DNA from: Pandoraea capi
GTDB lineage: Bacteria > Pseudomonadota > Gammaproteobacteria > Burkholderiales > Burkholderiaceae
Reading direction: 5' to 3'
Length of the DNA: 64,000 nucleotides
Assembly: GCF_902459735.1 (NCBI RefSeq)
Contig: NZ_CABPRV010000009.1
Span: 62,001-126,000, forward strand
This document shows, piece by piece, positions 44,333-53,538 of the stretch (the first letter of the stretch is position 1; the number at the start of each line of letters is the position of its first letter). The notes under the pieces are model-generated. The model ran no database searches. It had not been told where the DNA came from and worked only from the letters and a program-made list of their open reading frames with translations. Both the position numbers and the translations under genes were made by a program.

Positions 44333-45691
44333 TCAGGCCATCGCCTGAGCGCCCGGAACCGGCTCGCGCCGACGCATCCGCCACCAGATCAACACGGCGA
44401 CGAACGCTTCGAGCGCCGCCACGATCCAGAGGCCGCCGTTGAAGCTTCCCGTCGCGTCCTTGACGATGCCCAGCAGATACGGCGAACCGAACCCGGCCAG
44501 ATTCGCTACCGAGTTGATGAACGCCACGCCCATCGCCGCAGCACCGCCCGCGAGATAGGCGTTCGGCAACTGCCAGAACACCGGGATCGCCCCCATCGTG
44601 CCCGACACCGCAACCGCGAGGCACAGGAAGGCCGCCACACCGTTGCTCCCCGCGAACCACCCGACACCCGCCAGTCCGCACGCCCCCACGAACACCGGGA
44701 TCGCACAATGCATGCGCGCTTCGCGTCGCTTGTCTGCGCTGTAGCCGATGGCGATCTGGAAGATCGCGCCGAACACGTACATCACCCCCACGAGCAACCC
44801 GATGTGCAACGGATTCGTCGGTCCCAGCGCACGCACGATGGTCGGCGCGAAGAACGACAGCGTCGCATTAGCCGCCACGATCCCGAAGTAGATGCCCGTG
44901 AGCAGCCACAGCTTCGGGCTGCGCACGGCCAGCATGAAGCTGTGCTCACGTTTGCCCGCGCTCTTACGGTCCTTTTCCAGATCGGCCTGAAGCAGACGCT
45001 TTTCCTGCTCCGACAACCAGCTTGCCTGCTCGGGCTTGTCGACGAGGAACCACACCGCCAGAATCCCGGCGAGTACCGTTGGCACCCCTTCGAGCAGGAA
45101 CAGCCATTGCCACCCTGCCCAACCGTTCACGCCATGCATGCCGTTCAGAATCGCGCCGGCCAGCGGTGCGCCCACGACCGACGAGACCGCCGACGCCGAG
45201 ATGAACCACGCAAACGCTTTCGCGCGACGGTGCGCCGGAAACCAGAACGTCAGATAAAGGAGTACGCCCGGCTGGAAGCCCGCTTCGAACGCGCCCAGCA
45301 GGAACCGCATCACATAGAAGTAGGCCGGTGAGTGCGTGAACATCATGAGCACGCAAATCGTGCCCCAGCCCAGCGTAATGCGTGCGAGCGTACGCCGCGC
45401 ACCAATGCGCAACAGCAGCCAGTTGCTCGGAATCTCCAGAAAGAAGTAGCCGAGAAAGAAGATGCCCGCGCCAATGCCGTACACGGTCTCGCTGAAGCCG
45501 AGATCCTGCTGCATCTGCAACTTCGCGAAGCCGACGTTGACGCGATCGATCCACGCCAGCATCCACAGCACGAAGATGAACGGGATGATCCGCCACATGA
45601 TCTTCTTGTAGATCGGATCGAGCATGTCCTGCGATGGATTCGCAAACGTGTGGCTTGCGTCGCCAGCGCGCGAAGGTAACGGTGGGTTCAT
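44333..45691 (-). CDS. MFS transporter, anion:cation symporter (ACS) type
   Basis: A 452-residue 12-TM carrier. KKIMWRIIPFIFVLWMLAWIDRVNVGFAKLQM and GAGIFFLGYFFLEIPSNWLL are hallmarks of the ACS family (phthalate, tartrate, 4-hydroxyphenylacetate permeases). The C-terminus is cytosolic and Arg-rich. GGGGAGGAG precedes the ATG at 45691 at a good distance, which settles the start over 45715. It ends the minus-strand run RpiR-MFS-racemase-MFS; 135 bases separate it from the racemase-like gene. Confidence 0.9.
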   Translation of the reverse strand: MNPPLPSRAGDASHTFANPSQDMLDPIYKKIMWRIIPFIFVLWMLAWIDRVNVGFAKLQMQQDLGFSETVYGIGAGIFFLGYFFLEIPSNWLLLRIGARRTLARITLGWGTICVLMMFTHSPAYFYVMRFLLGAFEAGFQPGVLLYLTFWFPAHRRAKAFAWFISASAVSSVVGAPLAGAILNGMHGVNGWAGWQWLFLLEGVPTVLAGILAVWFLVDKPEQASWLSEQEKRLLQADLEKDRKSAGKREHSFMLAVRSPKLWLLTGIYFGIVAANATLSFFAPTIVRALGPTNPLHIGLLVGVMYVFGAIFQIAIGYSADKRREARMHCAIPVFVGACGLAGVGWFAGSNGVAAFLCLAVAVSGTMGAIPVFWQLPNAYLAGGAAAMGVAFINSVANLAGFGSPYLLGIVKDATGSFNGGLWIVAALEAFVAVLIWWRMRRREPVPGAQAMA

Positions 45692-45826
45692 TTCGACTCC
45701 TCCCCGGAGCAGCATGGTCCGACGCGCATTCTTTCGGCCGCGCGCGGTGTGATACGTCGACGTCGTGATGTGATCGGCTAACGGTTCGATCGAGGTCTCA
45801 TGACGATAGAACGCTGCGTTGCGGCG

Positions 45827-46504
45827 TCAGGCCGCTTCGCCCAGATGCATCGCCTGAAGCAACGCACGACAGGCGGCGGGTACCGGCCCGATCACCGGGG
45901 TCGAGAAGCGCTCACCTAACGCCTGCGCCGCCTCGCCCAGCGGTCCGCCGCCGATCACCACGGCCTGCGCGCCGTCTTCATGCAGGCAGGCCTCGACAGC
46001 GCCGGCGAGACCGCGCTCCAACTGCGACGGCTGATCGCCCAATGCGAGGGGATCGCCGGTCGTGAATCGCGAGCCGGTGAAGTTCGCACCCAGTCCGAGC
46101 TTCCTGACGTTCGATGCAATCGACTCGGCCAGTTGCGGTGTCGTCGTGGCGATGCCGAAGCGTCGTCCGCCGGTCGCAGCCTCACGCACAGACGCCGCGC
46201 CGATGCCTACGACCGGAACTTCCAGTTGTGCCCGCAGCGCATCGATGCCAGGATCACCGAAGGCCCCCACGATCACCCCATCCGCCTGCGCGGCGAGTGC
46301 CACGATGTCCGGGTCGTTCACGGCGTCTGCCGCCACGGCCAGATCCCGCTCGTCGACGATCATCGGCGCGCCGCGCGCGACCGTCGCACCGATGACCGCC
46401 GGTGGCGACGTCATCGCACTCGCGAGATACGCACGTGCGATGTCGACCATCATTTGCGTCGTCGCCGTCGACGTATTGGGGTTGATGAGCAGGATATGTG
46501 TCAT
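45827..46504 (-). CDS. Asp/Glu/hydantoin racemase-family protein lacking both usual Cys
   Basis: A 225-residue protein of the racemase fold, starting MTHILLINPNTSTATT. Active hydantoin or aspartate racemases use two Cys, one before FGDPG and one in a later G-C-A/G loop. Here these read VIVGAFGDPGID (Ala) and VVIGGGPLGEAA (Gly). The remaining scaffold, including PVVGIG, is intact. It may be a cofactor-free isomerase or lyase variant, or a binding protein. It lies between two MFS genes, 52 bases after the first, so it probably acts on the transported acid. Confidence 0.85.
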   Translation of the reverse strand: MTHILLINPNTSTATTQMMVDIARAYLASAMTSPPAVIGATVARGAPMIVDERDLAVAADAVNDPDIVALAAQADGVIVGAFGDPGIDALRAQLEVPVVGIGAASVREAATGGRRFGIATTTPQLAESIASNVRKLGLGANFTGSRFTTGDPLALGDQPSQLERGLAGAVEACLHEDGAQAVVIGGGPLGEAAQALGERFSTPVIGPVPAACRALLQAMHLGEAA

Positions 46505-46556
46505 GAAATTCTCGGCGAGTCGTGAGCAGCGAACGCTGCGGAAATATCAGGAGGCG

Positions 46557-48020
46557 TCAGGAAGTCGCGGATGCCGACACGTCTGTCGACGAACGACCGC
46601 TAGTAGTCGGCGTATCGGTGTCGCCCGGTGCTTCCGGGCCATCGATCGGCTTGCCGAACGTCTCCGGTGCGAAGGTCAGCGCGATGGCGAACACGGCATA
46701 CATCCCGGCCATCATCCCGAACATGCCGCCAATGCCGTACTGATCGAAGACGCGTCCGGCGACCAGCGGCATCGCGGCGCCTGCCAGCGTGCCCAGCGCC
46801 AGAATGAATGCCGTGCCGAAGGCGCGCACACGTGTTGGGTAAAGCTCCGGGGCGTAAATCCAGATGGACGTGTTGAGCAACAACACGCAGAACTGGAACG
46901 CTGCACCGAACACCAGGATCAGCGGTTGCGACTTCGACAGAAAGCCGAAGCACAGGCCGATCACGCACGCGGCGATGGCACCGAGCGTCAGTACGCGCTT
47001 GCGGGGAAAACGGAAGCCGAAGTAAGACGCGGTGATCGCACCGAGCAAGCTGCCCGACTGCATCACGATGGTGAACACGAAGCTCTTGCTCAGCGTGTAC
47101 CCCTGCGCCATGAGAATCGTCGGCATGAGCGTCAGCACCGAGATCTGTGCACCGTACGTCATGCACACGGCGATACCGACCGCCACCGTGCGCCGCGCCA
47201 GCGGTCCCACGAACACCTCTCTCAGACGGACTTTCTCAGCGCGATGCGTCCCCGCCACGGCCTCGCTCAGGTAACGCCTGGCGTCCTTGCCTGCGGACTT
47301 GCCGAGCTTGCCGGACGCCAGAATGTTGAGCACACGGTTCGCTTCCTCTACGCGGCCTTTGGAGAGGAGAAAGCGCGGCGTCTCCGGAATGAAGCGGCGA
47401 TACAGCAGCACGAAGAATGCCGGCAGCACCAGACAACCGAACAGCCAGCGCCAGCTATCCGGCCCCGGGAAGAAGGCGAAGACAGCCAGCCCGAACGCGG
47501 GGGCGAGCATATTGCCCAACCCACCCCCTGCGACGTTGATCGCGCCTACGGCCACACCACGGAAGCGCGACGAGCAGAACTCGGCGAGCATCGTGACGGC
47601 AATCGAGATCTCGCCGCCGAGACCGAAGCCGACGATGAAGCGTCCGGCAGCGAGCATCGAGTAGTTCGTGGCAAGCGCGCAGATCAGCGCGCCCAGCGTG
47701 AAGAGCATCAAGTTGATGCTCAGCATCGTGCGACGCCCGTAGCGGTCGGCGATGTAGCCCGAACCGAGCCGCCCGATGGCCGCCGCACCGAAGGTCAGCG
47801 TGTTGAGAAAGCCGATCTGCGTGGCCGAGATGCCCCAGTACTCGCGCAACAACGGCCCCACGAGGCCGACGGCATTTTGCTCGAAGACGTCGAACAACAC
47901 CCCGAACAGGATCAGCGCGAGGATTTTCTTGTGTGACGGCGTCACCCCGATGTCGTCGAGCGCCCGTTCGAGCTGCTGCAACCTGGGTTCCGACGAGGAT
48001 ACGACCACTTCTGCGCCCAT
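46557..48020 (-). CDS. MFS transporter, aromatic-acid/sugar-porter type
   Basis: A 487-residue 12-TM carrier with a Ser/Thr-rich cytosolic tail. The signature GSGYIADRYGRRTML follows TM2, GFGLGGEISIAVTMLAEF lies in TM4 and YAPELYPTRVRAFGTAF near TM10-11, a sugar-porter/AAHS-like pattern. Substrate unknown. First gene after the RpiR-type operator; it is transcribed with the racemase-like gene. Confidence 0.9.
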   Translation of the reverse strand: MGAEVVVSSSEPRLQQLERALDDIGVTPSHKKILALILFGVLFDVFEQNAVGLVGPLLREYWGISATQIGFLNTLTFGAAAIGRLGSGYIADRYGRRTMLSINLMLFTLGALICALATNYSMLAAGRFIVGFGLGGEISIAVTMLAEFCSSRFRGVAVGAINVAGGGLGNMLAPAFGLAVFAFFPGPDSWRWLFGCLVLPAFFVLLYRRFIPETPRFLLSKGRVEEANRVLNILASGKLGKSAGKDARRYLSEAVAGTHRAEKVRLREVFVGPLARRTVAVGIAVCMTYGAQISVLTLMPTILMAQGYTLSKSFVFTIVMQSGSLLGAITASYFGFRFPRKRVLTLGAIAACVIGLCFGFLSKSQPLILVFGAAFQFCVLLLNTSIWIYAPELYPTRVRAFGTAFILALGTLAGAAMPLVAGRVFDQYGIGGMFGMMAGMYAVFAIALTFAPETFGKPIDGPEAPGDTDTPTTSGRSSTDVSASATS

Positions 48021-48327
48021 CGTAAAACTCCCTGCGCCGTGACTGGCGCCTTGCGACCGATTTGCCTCGCCCTCGGGTGAATCCTGTTTCGTTAATATTT
48101 TTTCAAATTATTTGTTTTTGAAAATTATTTTTCATATCAGGGTTTCACCCGACGCTTTTGCGACCGTCAGGGCGAGCAACGTCCTTGGCCAGACGTGCCA
48201 ACGGACGAGCAGGAAATCGGGGGAGATGCGAGAAAGGCGGGAGAGGCCTGCGAAGGGAAAAGCAGGCCGGGCGCCCGGGGAGCCGGCGAGCTACACGTCG
48301 CCAGATATCCCCTCGCCGGCGGTTGCG
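48021..48327. other. Gap with AT-rich regulatory stretch
   Basis: A 307-base interval between RpiR and MFS genes. The part 48085-48140 is very AT-rich against the GC-rich surroundings and holds the dyads listed separately. No gene seen; frames in the GC-rich half lack ribosome sites. Confidence 0.6.
48106..48134 (-). promoter_or_regulatory. Candidate RpiR operator upstream of MFS-racemase operon
   Basis: TGAAAA-TTAT-TTTTCA (48119-48134) is an exact dyad, and a further TTTTCA half-site lies just upstream near 48100-48108. The A/T-rich TGAAA...TTTCA form is like known RpiR-family sites. It is about 100 bases before the MFS start on the minus strand. Confidence 0.6.
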
Positions 48328-49191
48328 TCAGATTTCGTCGAGCGAGTCGTGGAACGCTTCCACGAGGCCTAGATGACGACGGCCCGGATTGCCTGCCTGT
48401 GTCATCACCTGCGTGACGATCAGGTGGCACAGGCCGATCACAGCGGTGTGATTATCGAGAACGCCGGGCCCCTGCACGTCGCATTGCAGCGACCACTTCG
48501 CGGGCGTCTTTGCGGCAGCGGCACGCTCGGTGCGCTCAGAGATGTAGACGAGATTCGGACACGCCTTCGCGAGTTGCGCAACGACGGTCGGCATCTGACG
48601 CACCCGGCGTCGCAGCGCGAAGACGATCACGACATCGTCGGCGGTGATGCCCGCGAGATGCTCGCCCAGCGTCTCACCCGCGCCCGGAATCGCCTGCGCG
48701 CTCGGCACGATTTGCAGCAACTGCCAGCGCAGATACATCGCCAGCGGATGACTCGACCGAAACCCGACGATCCACACCTTGCGTGCCGCGAGAATCGCCG
48801 CTGCGATCTGTTCGATTTCGGTGGACGAGAGCCGACGGTAGGTCGCCTCGATGTTGGCGAGGCTTTGCAGGCGTTGCGCGCCGACGAGATCGTCGGTTGC
48901 CGCTTCGGTGACGGGCGCCGTCGCGGCCATCGCCAGCGGAGAGCCTGCGCGCTGCTCGGCGCGCACGTGTTTGCGCGCGTCGTCGAACGACTCGTAACCC
49001 AGACGTCTCACGAAGCGCGTGACGGTCGCGTTGGAGACCTGTGCGAGCGCCGCCAGTTCCGAGGCCGAGTACCCTGCTAGATCGCCCGGCAAATCGAGCG
49101 CGAACTCCGCCAGACGTCGCTCTGAGGGCGAGAGCTGATCCAGTTGGTCCCGAATCCGGCCGACGAAGGACTTCTTCACGTGAGATGCCAT
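48328..49191 (-). CDS. RpiR/MurR family transcriptional regulator
   Basis: A 287-residue regulator. The N-terminal HTH-6 domain (LSPSERRLAEFALDLPGD, then ASELAALAQVSNATVTRFVRRLGY) is followed by a SIS sugar-phosphate-binding domain (about 130-260; KVWIVGFRSSHPLAMYLRWQL). Such proteins repress or activate sugar or amino-acid use on binding phosphosugars. It is upstream of and co-directional with the MFS-racemase-MFS genes, with a candidate operator between. Confidence 0.93.
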   Translation of the reverse strand: MASHVKKSFVGRIRDQLDQLSPSERRLAEFALDLPGDLAGYSASELAALAQVSNATVTRFVRRLGYESFDDARKHVRAEQRAGSPLAMAATAPVTEAATDDLVGAQRLQSLANIEATYRRLSSTEIEQIAAAILAARKVWIVGFRSSHPLAMYLRWQLLQIVPSAQAIPGAGETLGEHLAGITADDVVIVFALRRRVRQMPTVVAQLAKACPNLVYISERTERAAAAKTPAKWSLQCDVQGPGVLDNHTAVIGLCHLIVTQVMTQAGNPGRRHLGLVEAFHDSLDEI

Positions 49192-49205
49192 GAGCGTTTG
49201 CGTGG

Positions 49206-49817
49206 TTAGGGCGAGCTATTGTCACCCGATGACGCGCCGATGCCAATCTGCGCTTTCACTTTCGTGCGCGTGGCGTCGAGCATCGACAGCGAACGCGCGC
49301 GGTCGGGCTCGCACCGCGCGAGCGAGATCGCGCCCACAAGCTCGTTCATCATCGAACGCGCCGTGGTGTCCGGATCGGGGACGTTCATGGCGGCGAGCTT
49401 TTCCGCCATCGCCTGCGTCAACGTGCGCACCCCCGCACTGAAGACCGCCTGCACGGCGGGCGACATGCGCGGCACATCCGCCGCAAGCGCCGCCATCGGG
49501 CAACCGAGCGGACGCTGATCCATGCGCTCCACCGACAGATAGTGATCGATGAACCGACTCAACCCTTGCTGCGGCGTGACGCCTTGCGTGACCTGCTGCC
49601 AGCGCGACAGGCTCCCTTCGAACATGTGTGCAACGGCCGCCTCGATCAGCGCGTCCTTCGACGAAAAGTGCGCGTAGAAGGCGCCGTGCGTGAGGCCCGC
49701 CTGACTCATCACGGCCGCCACACCGACCTTGTGGGGTCCGTCCAGACGAATCGCCTGCGACGCCTCGTCGAGAATCCGTTCGTAAGACTTCTGCTTGTGA
49801 TCCGTGCCGTAGCGCAT
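49206..49817 (-). CDS. TetR family transcriptional regulator
   Basis: A 203-residue regulator. The HTH is KVGVAAVMSQAGLTHGAFYAHFSSKDALIEAA (about 30-60), followed by a helical ligand domain with a single Cys in PLGCPMAAL, as in the NemR/AcuR-like branch. ATG at 49817 has GGAGG nine bases before it; the frame opens at 49907. It diverges from the ketopantoate-reductase-like gene, with a palindrome between them. Confidence 0.9.
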   Translation of the reverse strand: MRYGTDHKQKSYERILDEASQAIRLDGPHKVGVAAVMSQAGLTHGAFYAHFSSKDALIEAAVAHMFEGSLSRWQQVTQGVTPQQGLSRFIDHYLSVERMDQRPLGCPMAALAADVPRMSPAVQAVFSAGVRTLTQAMAEKLAAMNVPDPDTTARSMMNELVGAISLARCEPDRARSLSMLDATRTKVKAQIGIGASSGDNSSP

Positions 49818-49922
49818 GGCGCCGATCCTCCGTTCGCCCGAATGTGCCGAGTATGCCCCCTGTGAGACCGACGCCCGATGTCGTGACGTCAGGCGTCTCG
49901 AACACACTCAGGAAATTCATAG

Positions 49923-49938
49923 TATGATAACCATCATA
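49923..49938. promoter_or_regulatory. Candidate TetR operator
   Basis: TATGAT-AACC-ATCATA is an exact dyad between the divergent tetR and reductase genes; another ATCATA half follows directly. It is about 110 bases from each start and could overlap both promoters. Confidence 0.6.
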
Positions 49939-50051
49939 TCATAAAACGCAGCGGCCCAATCGACCGTTGCGGCCCGGCTGTGTGCTGAGCGAACCGTCAG
50001 GAAACGTTGTCGTCGCCCACAGTCTTCAACAACCGTCGAAGGAGCTTCAAC

Positions 50052-50963
50052 GTGAAAATTCTTGTCTTGGGTGCCGGTGCCATCGGGGGCTATTACGGTG
50101 CGCGTCTGGCGCAGGCGGGTGCGCAGGTCACCTACCTCGTTCGGGAAAAGCGAGCGGAAGTCCTCGCGCAACGAGGGTTGACGATCAAGAGCGAACTGGG
50201 CGACGTGCAGCAGGCGGTCGCCACGGTGACGAGCCGAGACGTGAAGCCCGAATACGATCTGGTGCTGCTCGCGTGCAGGACCTACGACCTCGACAACGCC
50301 ATCGAGTCGATCGCCCCCGCGATGGGCGACCGCACCGTCATCCTGCCGTTCCTCAACGGCATGTCGGTGTATGAGCGTCTCGATGCGACGTTCGGCAAGC
50401 ATCGCGTGATGGGCGGCGTGTCGTACATTGCGACCACCCTTTTGCCCTCGGGCGAGATCCTGCATCAAGGGCCGGGGGACAACGTGATCGTCGGCGCGCG
50501 TACGGAGACGATGCGCACGCTGGCGCAGGACGTCTACGCTCTCTTCGCGAAGTCGAAGGGCACACGCGCCCTCAGCGAGACCATCGAGCAAGCGCTGTGG
50601 AACAAGTGGATCGCCGTATCGTGCGCGGGCATCATGACGTGCCTGATGCGCGGCAACGTCGGTCAGATCATGGCGACCCGCGACGGTGAGGCGCTGATGC
50701 GTCGAACCATGTCGGAAGGCCGCGCCATTGCGCAGGCCGAGGGGTATGCGCTGCCGGAAGCGGCCGTCAAGCAGATGGAGGCGTTGCTGCTGGCGCCGAA
50801 GTCGCCGTGGGCATCGTCGATGGCGCGCGATATCGCGTCGGGCGCGAAGCGGCTGGAAGCCGATGCCATCGTGGGCGATCTGGTCACTCGTGCGGACAAG
50901 CACGGGCTCGATGCCCCGATGACGCGTGCGGCGTACTGCCAGTTGCAGGTTTACATGGGGTAA
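50052..50963 (+). CDS. Ketopantoate reductase family protein
   Basis: A 303-residue NADP-dependent reductase with the N-terminal loop [18 protein letters not shown] and the helical C-terminal domain ([26 protein letters not shown]). Relatives include PanE but also paralogues with other 2-oxo acid substrates, so no symbol is given. The start is GTG at 50052, with GGAG seven bases before it; upstream in-frame ATGs have no ribosome site. Control by the adjacent TetR protein is inferred from the divergent layout. Confidence 0.9.
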   Translation: MKILVLGAGAIGGYYGARLAQAGAQVTYLVREKRAEVLAQRGLTIKSELGDVQQAVATVTSRDVKPEYDLVLLACRTYDLDNAIESIAPAMGDRTVILPFLNGMSVYERLDATFGKHRVMGGVSYIATTLLPSGEILHQGPGDNVIVGARTETMRTLAQDVYALFAKSKGTRALSETIEQALWNKWIAVSCAGIMTCLMRGNVGQIMATRDGEALMRRTMSEGRAIAQAEGYALPEAAVKQMEALLLAPKSPWASSMARDIASGAKRLEADAIVGDLVTRADKHGLDAPMTRAAYCQLQVYMG

Positions 50964-51035
50964 AGCACGTGGGGTGACGTGAGGTGAGTTGTCGACGACG
51001 CTGCCCGATAGCCCGGCAGCGTCGCCTCATCTCCG

Positions 51036-52130
51036 TCACCCGATACGACTACGGCTCAGCCCCGTCACGGCTTGCAAGATCGCCACGCGGGCCTGACCGA
51101 GAATCTGCCCCTGCCACACGGGGTCGTCGAAGCAGAACGCCGAATGCACGGCTTGGCGGATGGCCGAGGCCTGCGCGTCCGGCGCATCGGGATGCCGTCT
51201 GAGCCAGGAGTCGGCGCGCAGCATGTGCAGCATGTCGATGAGCGGCACGGTGCCGTATTCGATAGCCATCGCCGTCACTTGCGCATCCGGTCGTGCGGTG
51301 CGCAGCGTGTCGAGCAACGGACCACCCACGTTGGATGCCACCGTCGTCCCATCCACCGGACTCGCGAGGTCGGCGCCCCACCACGCGCGCGCGCGGGCAA
51401 GCTCATCGGCGTCGAGTCCGCCTACGCAGATCTTCTCGCCATGTCCCGGCGGGCCGAGCCCGGTGTGGAAATCGATCCACCCGATGGCGTCGCAATCTGC
51501 CGCGTGCGTCTCGATCAGCGTGCGCATCAGCCGGGTGCTCCAGACCGGCTGGCGTCCGCCGTAGAACAAGCCGTCGGCGAACGCATACTGGCCGATCGTC
51601 AGCGCACGTTGATAGGCCACTGCGCCGTGCACTTCGATGTAATCCGCAATCGCGCGCACGTTGTCGTTCGAGGGCGGCCAGGTCGGCGGCACGAGCAAGT
51701 CGTGCAACTCGCCATACGCCTCGTTGACGGGCAGCGCCTGCGTGAAGTCGATGCTGTTCCGGTTCAGGTCGACGTTGTCCTCGTTCGTACGCGACAGCCA
51801 CGAGAAGCCGTAGGGATTGATCGCGTGCACGACGAGAATGGCCACGTTGGCGGCCATCAGACGTCCCTGCAATCCCGCATCGCCGAGCAGGGCGATTTGC
51901 GCCGCACTGCCGCAGAAGCCTTCGACACCGTGGGTGCCCGACGTCAGAATGAGCAAGCGCCGCGCGTCGGACGGCCCGAGCCGCACGACATCGGTCGACA
52001 GGGACTCGCCTTCGCGCCCGACGAGATCGGGAATCACGTGGCTCGTCACCTCGACGCCCGCCTGACGCGCAGCGGCCGTAAAGCGCTTGCGCGCTTGTCG
52101 GTAGCTTTCAGAAAACGGACTCGTGGCCAT
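51036..52130 (-). CDS. DUF2817 family (M14-like) metallopeptidase/deacylase
   Basis: A 364-residue cytosolic protein of the M14 carboxypeptidase superfamily, DUF2817 type. Likely zinc ligands lie in SGTHGVEGFCGS (His, Glu) and WIDFHTGLGPPGHGE (His). It also has NPYGFSWLSRTNEDNVDLNRN, the usual substrate segment. It lies six bases after the M20 gene on the same strand and is the last gene of the operon MFS-M20-DUF2817. A joint role in taking up and cutting an N-acyl or peptide-like compound is inferred. Confidence 0.9.
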   Translation of the reverse strand: MATSPFSESYRQARKRFTAAARQAGVEVTSHVIPDLVGREGESLSTDVVRLGPSDARRLLILTSGTHGVEGFCGSAAQIALLGDAGLQGRLMAANVAILVVHAINPYGFSWLSRTNEDNVDLNRNSIDFTQALPVNEAYGELHDLLVPPTWPPSNDNVRAIADYIEVHGAVAYQRALTIGQYAFADGLFYGGRQPVWSTRLMRTLIETHAADCDAIGWIDFHTGLGPPGHGEKICVGGLDADELARARAWWGADLASPVDGTTVASNVGGPLLDTLRTARPDAQVTAMAIEYGTVPLIDMLHMLRADSWLRRHPDAPDAQASAIRQAVHSAFCFDDPVWQGQILGQARVAILQAVTGLSRSRIG

Positions 52131-52136
52131 CTCGTC

Positions 52137-53327
52137 TCAACCCACCAGGAAAGCTTCTGCCAGACGTACCCAATAGGTCGAGCCGAGCGTCAGCACGTCG
52201 TCGTTGAAGTCGTAGCTCGTGTTGTGCAGCATGCACGGGCCGAGACCGTGGCCGTGGGCGCGGTGATCCCCCGTGCCATTGCCGATGTACGCATAGCAAC
52301 CGGGGCGCTCCAGCAGGAAGAACGAGAAGTCTTCGGCCCCCATCGTCGGATCGATGGGATCGACAACGTGATCGCGTCCCACGATCTCCTTCATCACGTT
52401 GAGCGCAAACTGCGTCTCGGCGGCGGTGTTCACCGTCGGCGGGTAATTGCGGATGAACGAGAACTCGACGGTACAGCCATAGGCAGCGGCCGTGGATTCG
52501 CAGAACTCACGCATGCGCGTCTCCACGAGATCGAGCACTTCGAGCGAGAAGGTGCGCACGGTGCCTGCCAGCGTGGCGGTGTTCGGAATGACGTTGATCG
52601 CCTCGCCCGCCTGCATCTGCGTGATGGAAAGCACGGCGGCGTCGATGGGGCGCTTGTTGCGCGTCATGATGCTTTGCAGCCCCGTGCCGATCTGCATGGC
52701 GGTGAGCACCGGATCGATGCCGTCGTGCGGCATGGCGGCGTGTGCGCCCGTACCTTTGACGACGATACGGAATTCGTTGCTCGACGCCTGCGTCGCCCCC
52801 ACGCGCGCACCGAAGCTGCCGGCGGCGAGTCCCGGCCAGTTGTGCAGCGCGAACACGGCATCGACGGGGAATTTTTCAAAGAGACCGTCTTCGAGCATGG
52901 CCTTCGCGCCGCCACCGCCCTCCTCTGCCGGCTGGAAGATGAAGACGATGGTGCCGTCGAACGTGCGGTGTGCGGCGAGATGTTGCGCCGCGCCGAGCAG
53001 CATGGCCGTGTGACCGTCATGACCGCAGGCGTGCATCTTGCCCGCGTGTTTCGACGCGTGCTCGAACGTGTTCAGCTCCTGGATCGGCAGCGCGTCCATG
53101 TCGGCGCGCAGGCCGATGACCTTCTTGCCGGTGCCGTTGCGCAGCACGCCGACGACGCCCGTCTTGCCGAGCCCGCGCGTGACCTCGATACCCCACGATT
53201 CAAGCAGCTTCGCCACGATGTCGGACGTACGCGCTTCTTCGTAGCGCAGCTCGGGGTGCGCGTGGATATCACGTCGGATGGCTTGCAGTTCGGCCGAGCG
53301 TTCGGCGATTTCGGGAATGATGGACAT
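52137..53327 (-). CDS. M20-family amidohydrolase (hippurate hydrolase type)
   Basis: A 396-residue two-metal aminoacylase. Metal ligands are visible in MHACGHDGHTAM (His, Asp/His), FIFQPAEEGGGGAK (Glu pair), the dimer-domain AHAAMPHDGIDP and MGAEDFSFFLLERPG. The group removes acyl groups from amino acids (hippurate, N-acetyl, IAA conjugates). ATG at 53327 (MSIIPEI) is chosen; the long upstream in-frame sequence to 53603 is a GC artefact. Middle gene of the operon, 211 bases after the MFS gene. Confidence 0.93.
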   Translation of the reverse strand: MSIIPEIAERSAELQAIRRDIHAHPELRYEEARTSDIVAKLLESWGIEVTRGLGKTGVVGVLRNGTGKKVIGLRADMDALPIQELNTFEHASKHAGKMHACGHDGHTAMLLGAAQHLAAHRTFDGTIVFIFQPAEEGGGGAKAMLEDGLFEKFPVDAVFALHNWPGLAAGSFGARVGATQASSNEFRIVVKGTGAHAAMPHDGIDPVLTAMQIGTGLQSIMTRNKRPIDAAVLSITQMQAGEAINVIPNTATLAGTVRTFSLEVLDLVETRMREFCESTAAAYGCTVEFSFIRNYPPTVNTAAETQFALNVMKEIVGRDHVVDPIDPTMGAEDFSFFLLERPGCYAYIGNGTGDHRAHGHGLGPCMLHNTSYDFNDDVLTLGSTYWVRLAEAFLVG

Positions 53328-53538
53328 GTGAGTCGTCTCTTGATGAATGCCCCGGATGGCGCGACGCGTGCCGGTCGAACCGACGATGTCGATGGCGTCG
53401 GTTGTGTCGGCCGGTCGGGCCATTGGACAGGGGCAGGTTTGGGAGGCATGTGACGGGCGCACCGGCGAAATCCATCGCCGGGCGCCGTGATGTCGTGCGG
53501 TAGTGCAGATCGTTCGTTGGTGGTGTTCGCGGCGGTTC

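Noticed and set aside
46062-47936. 624-residue plus-strand frame opposite the MFS gene
   Set aside because: Low-complexity, no ribosome site, and the opposite strand encodes clear TM helices and MFS motifs.
51072-53453. 793-residue plus-strand frame across the DUF2817 and M20 genes
   Set aside because: Spans two recognised genes on the other strand; composition Arg/His/Val-rich without domains.
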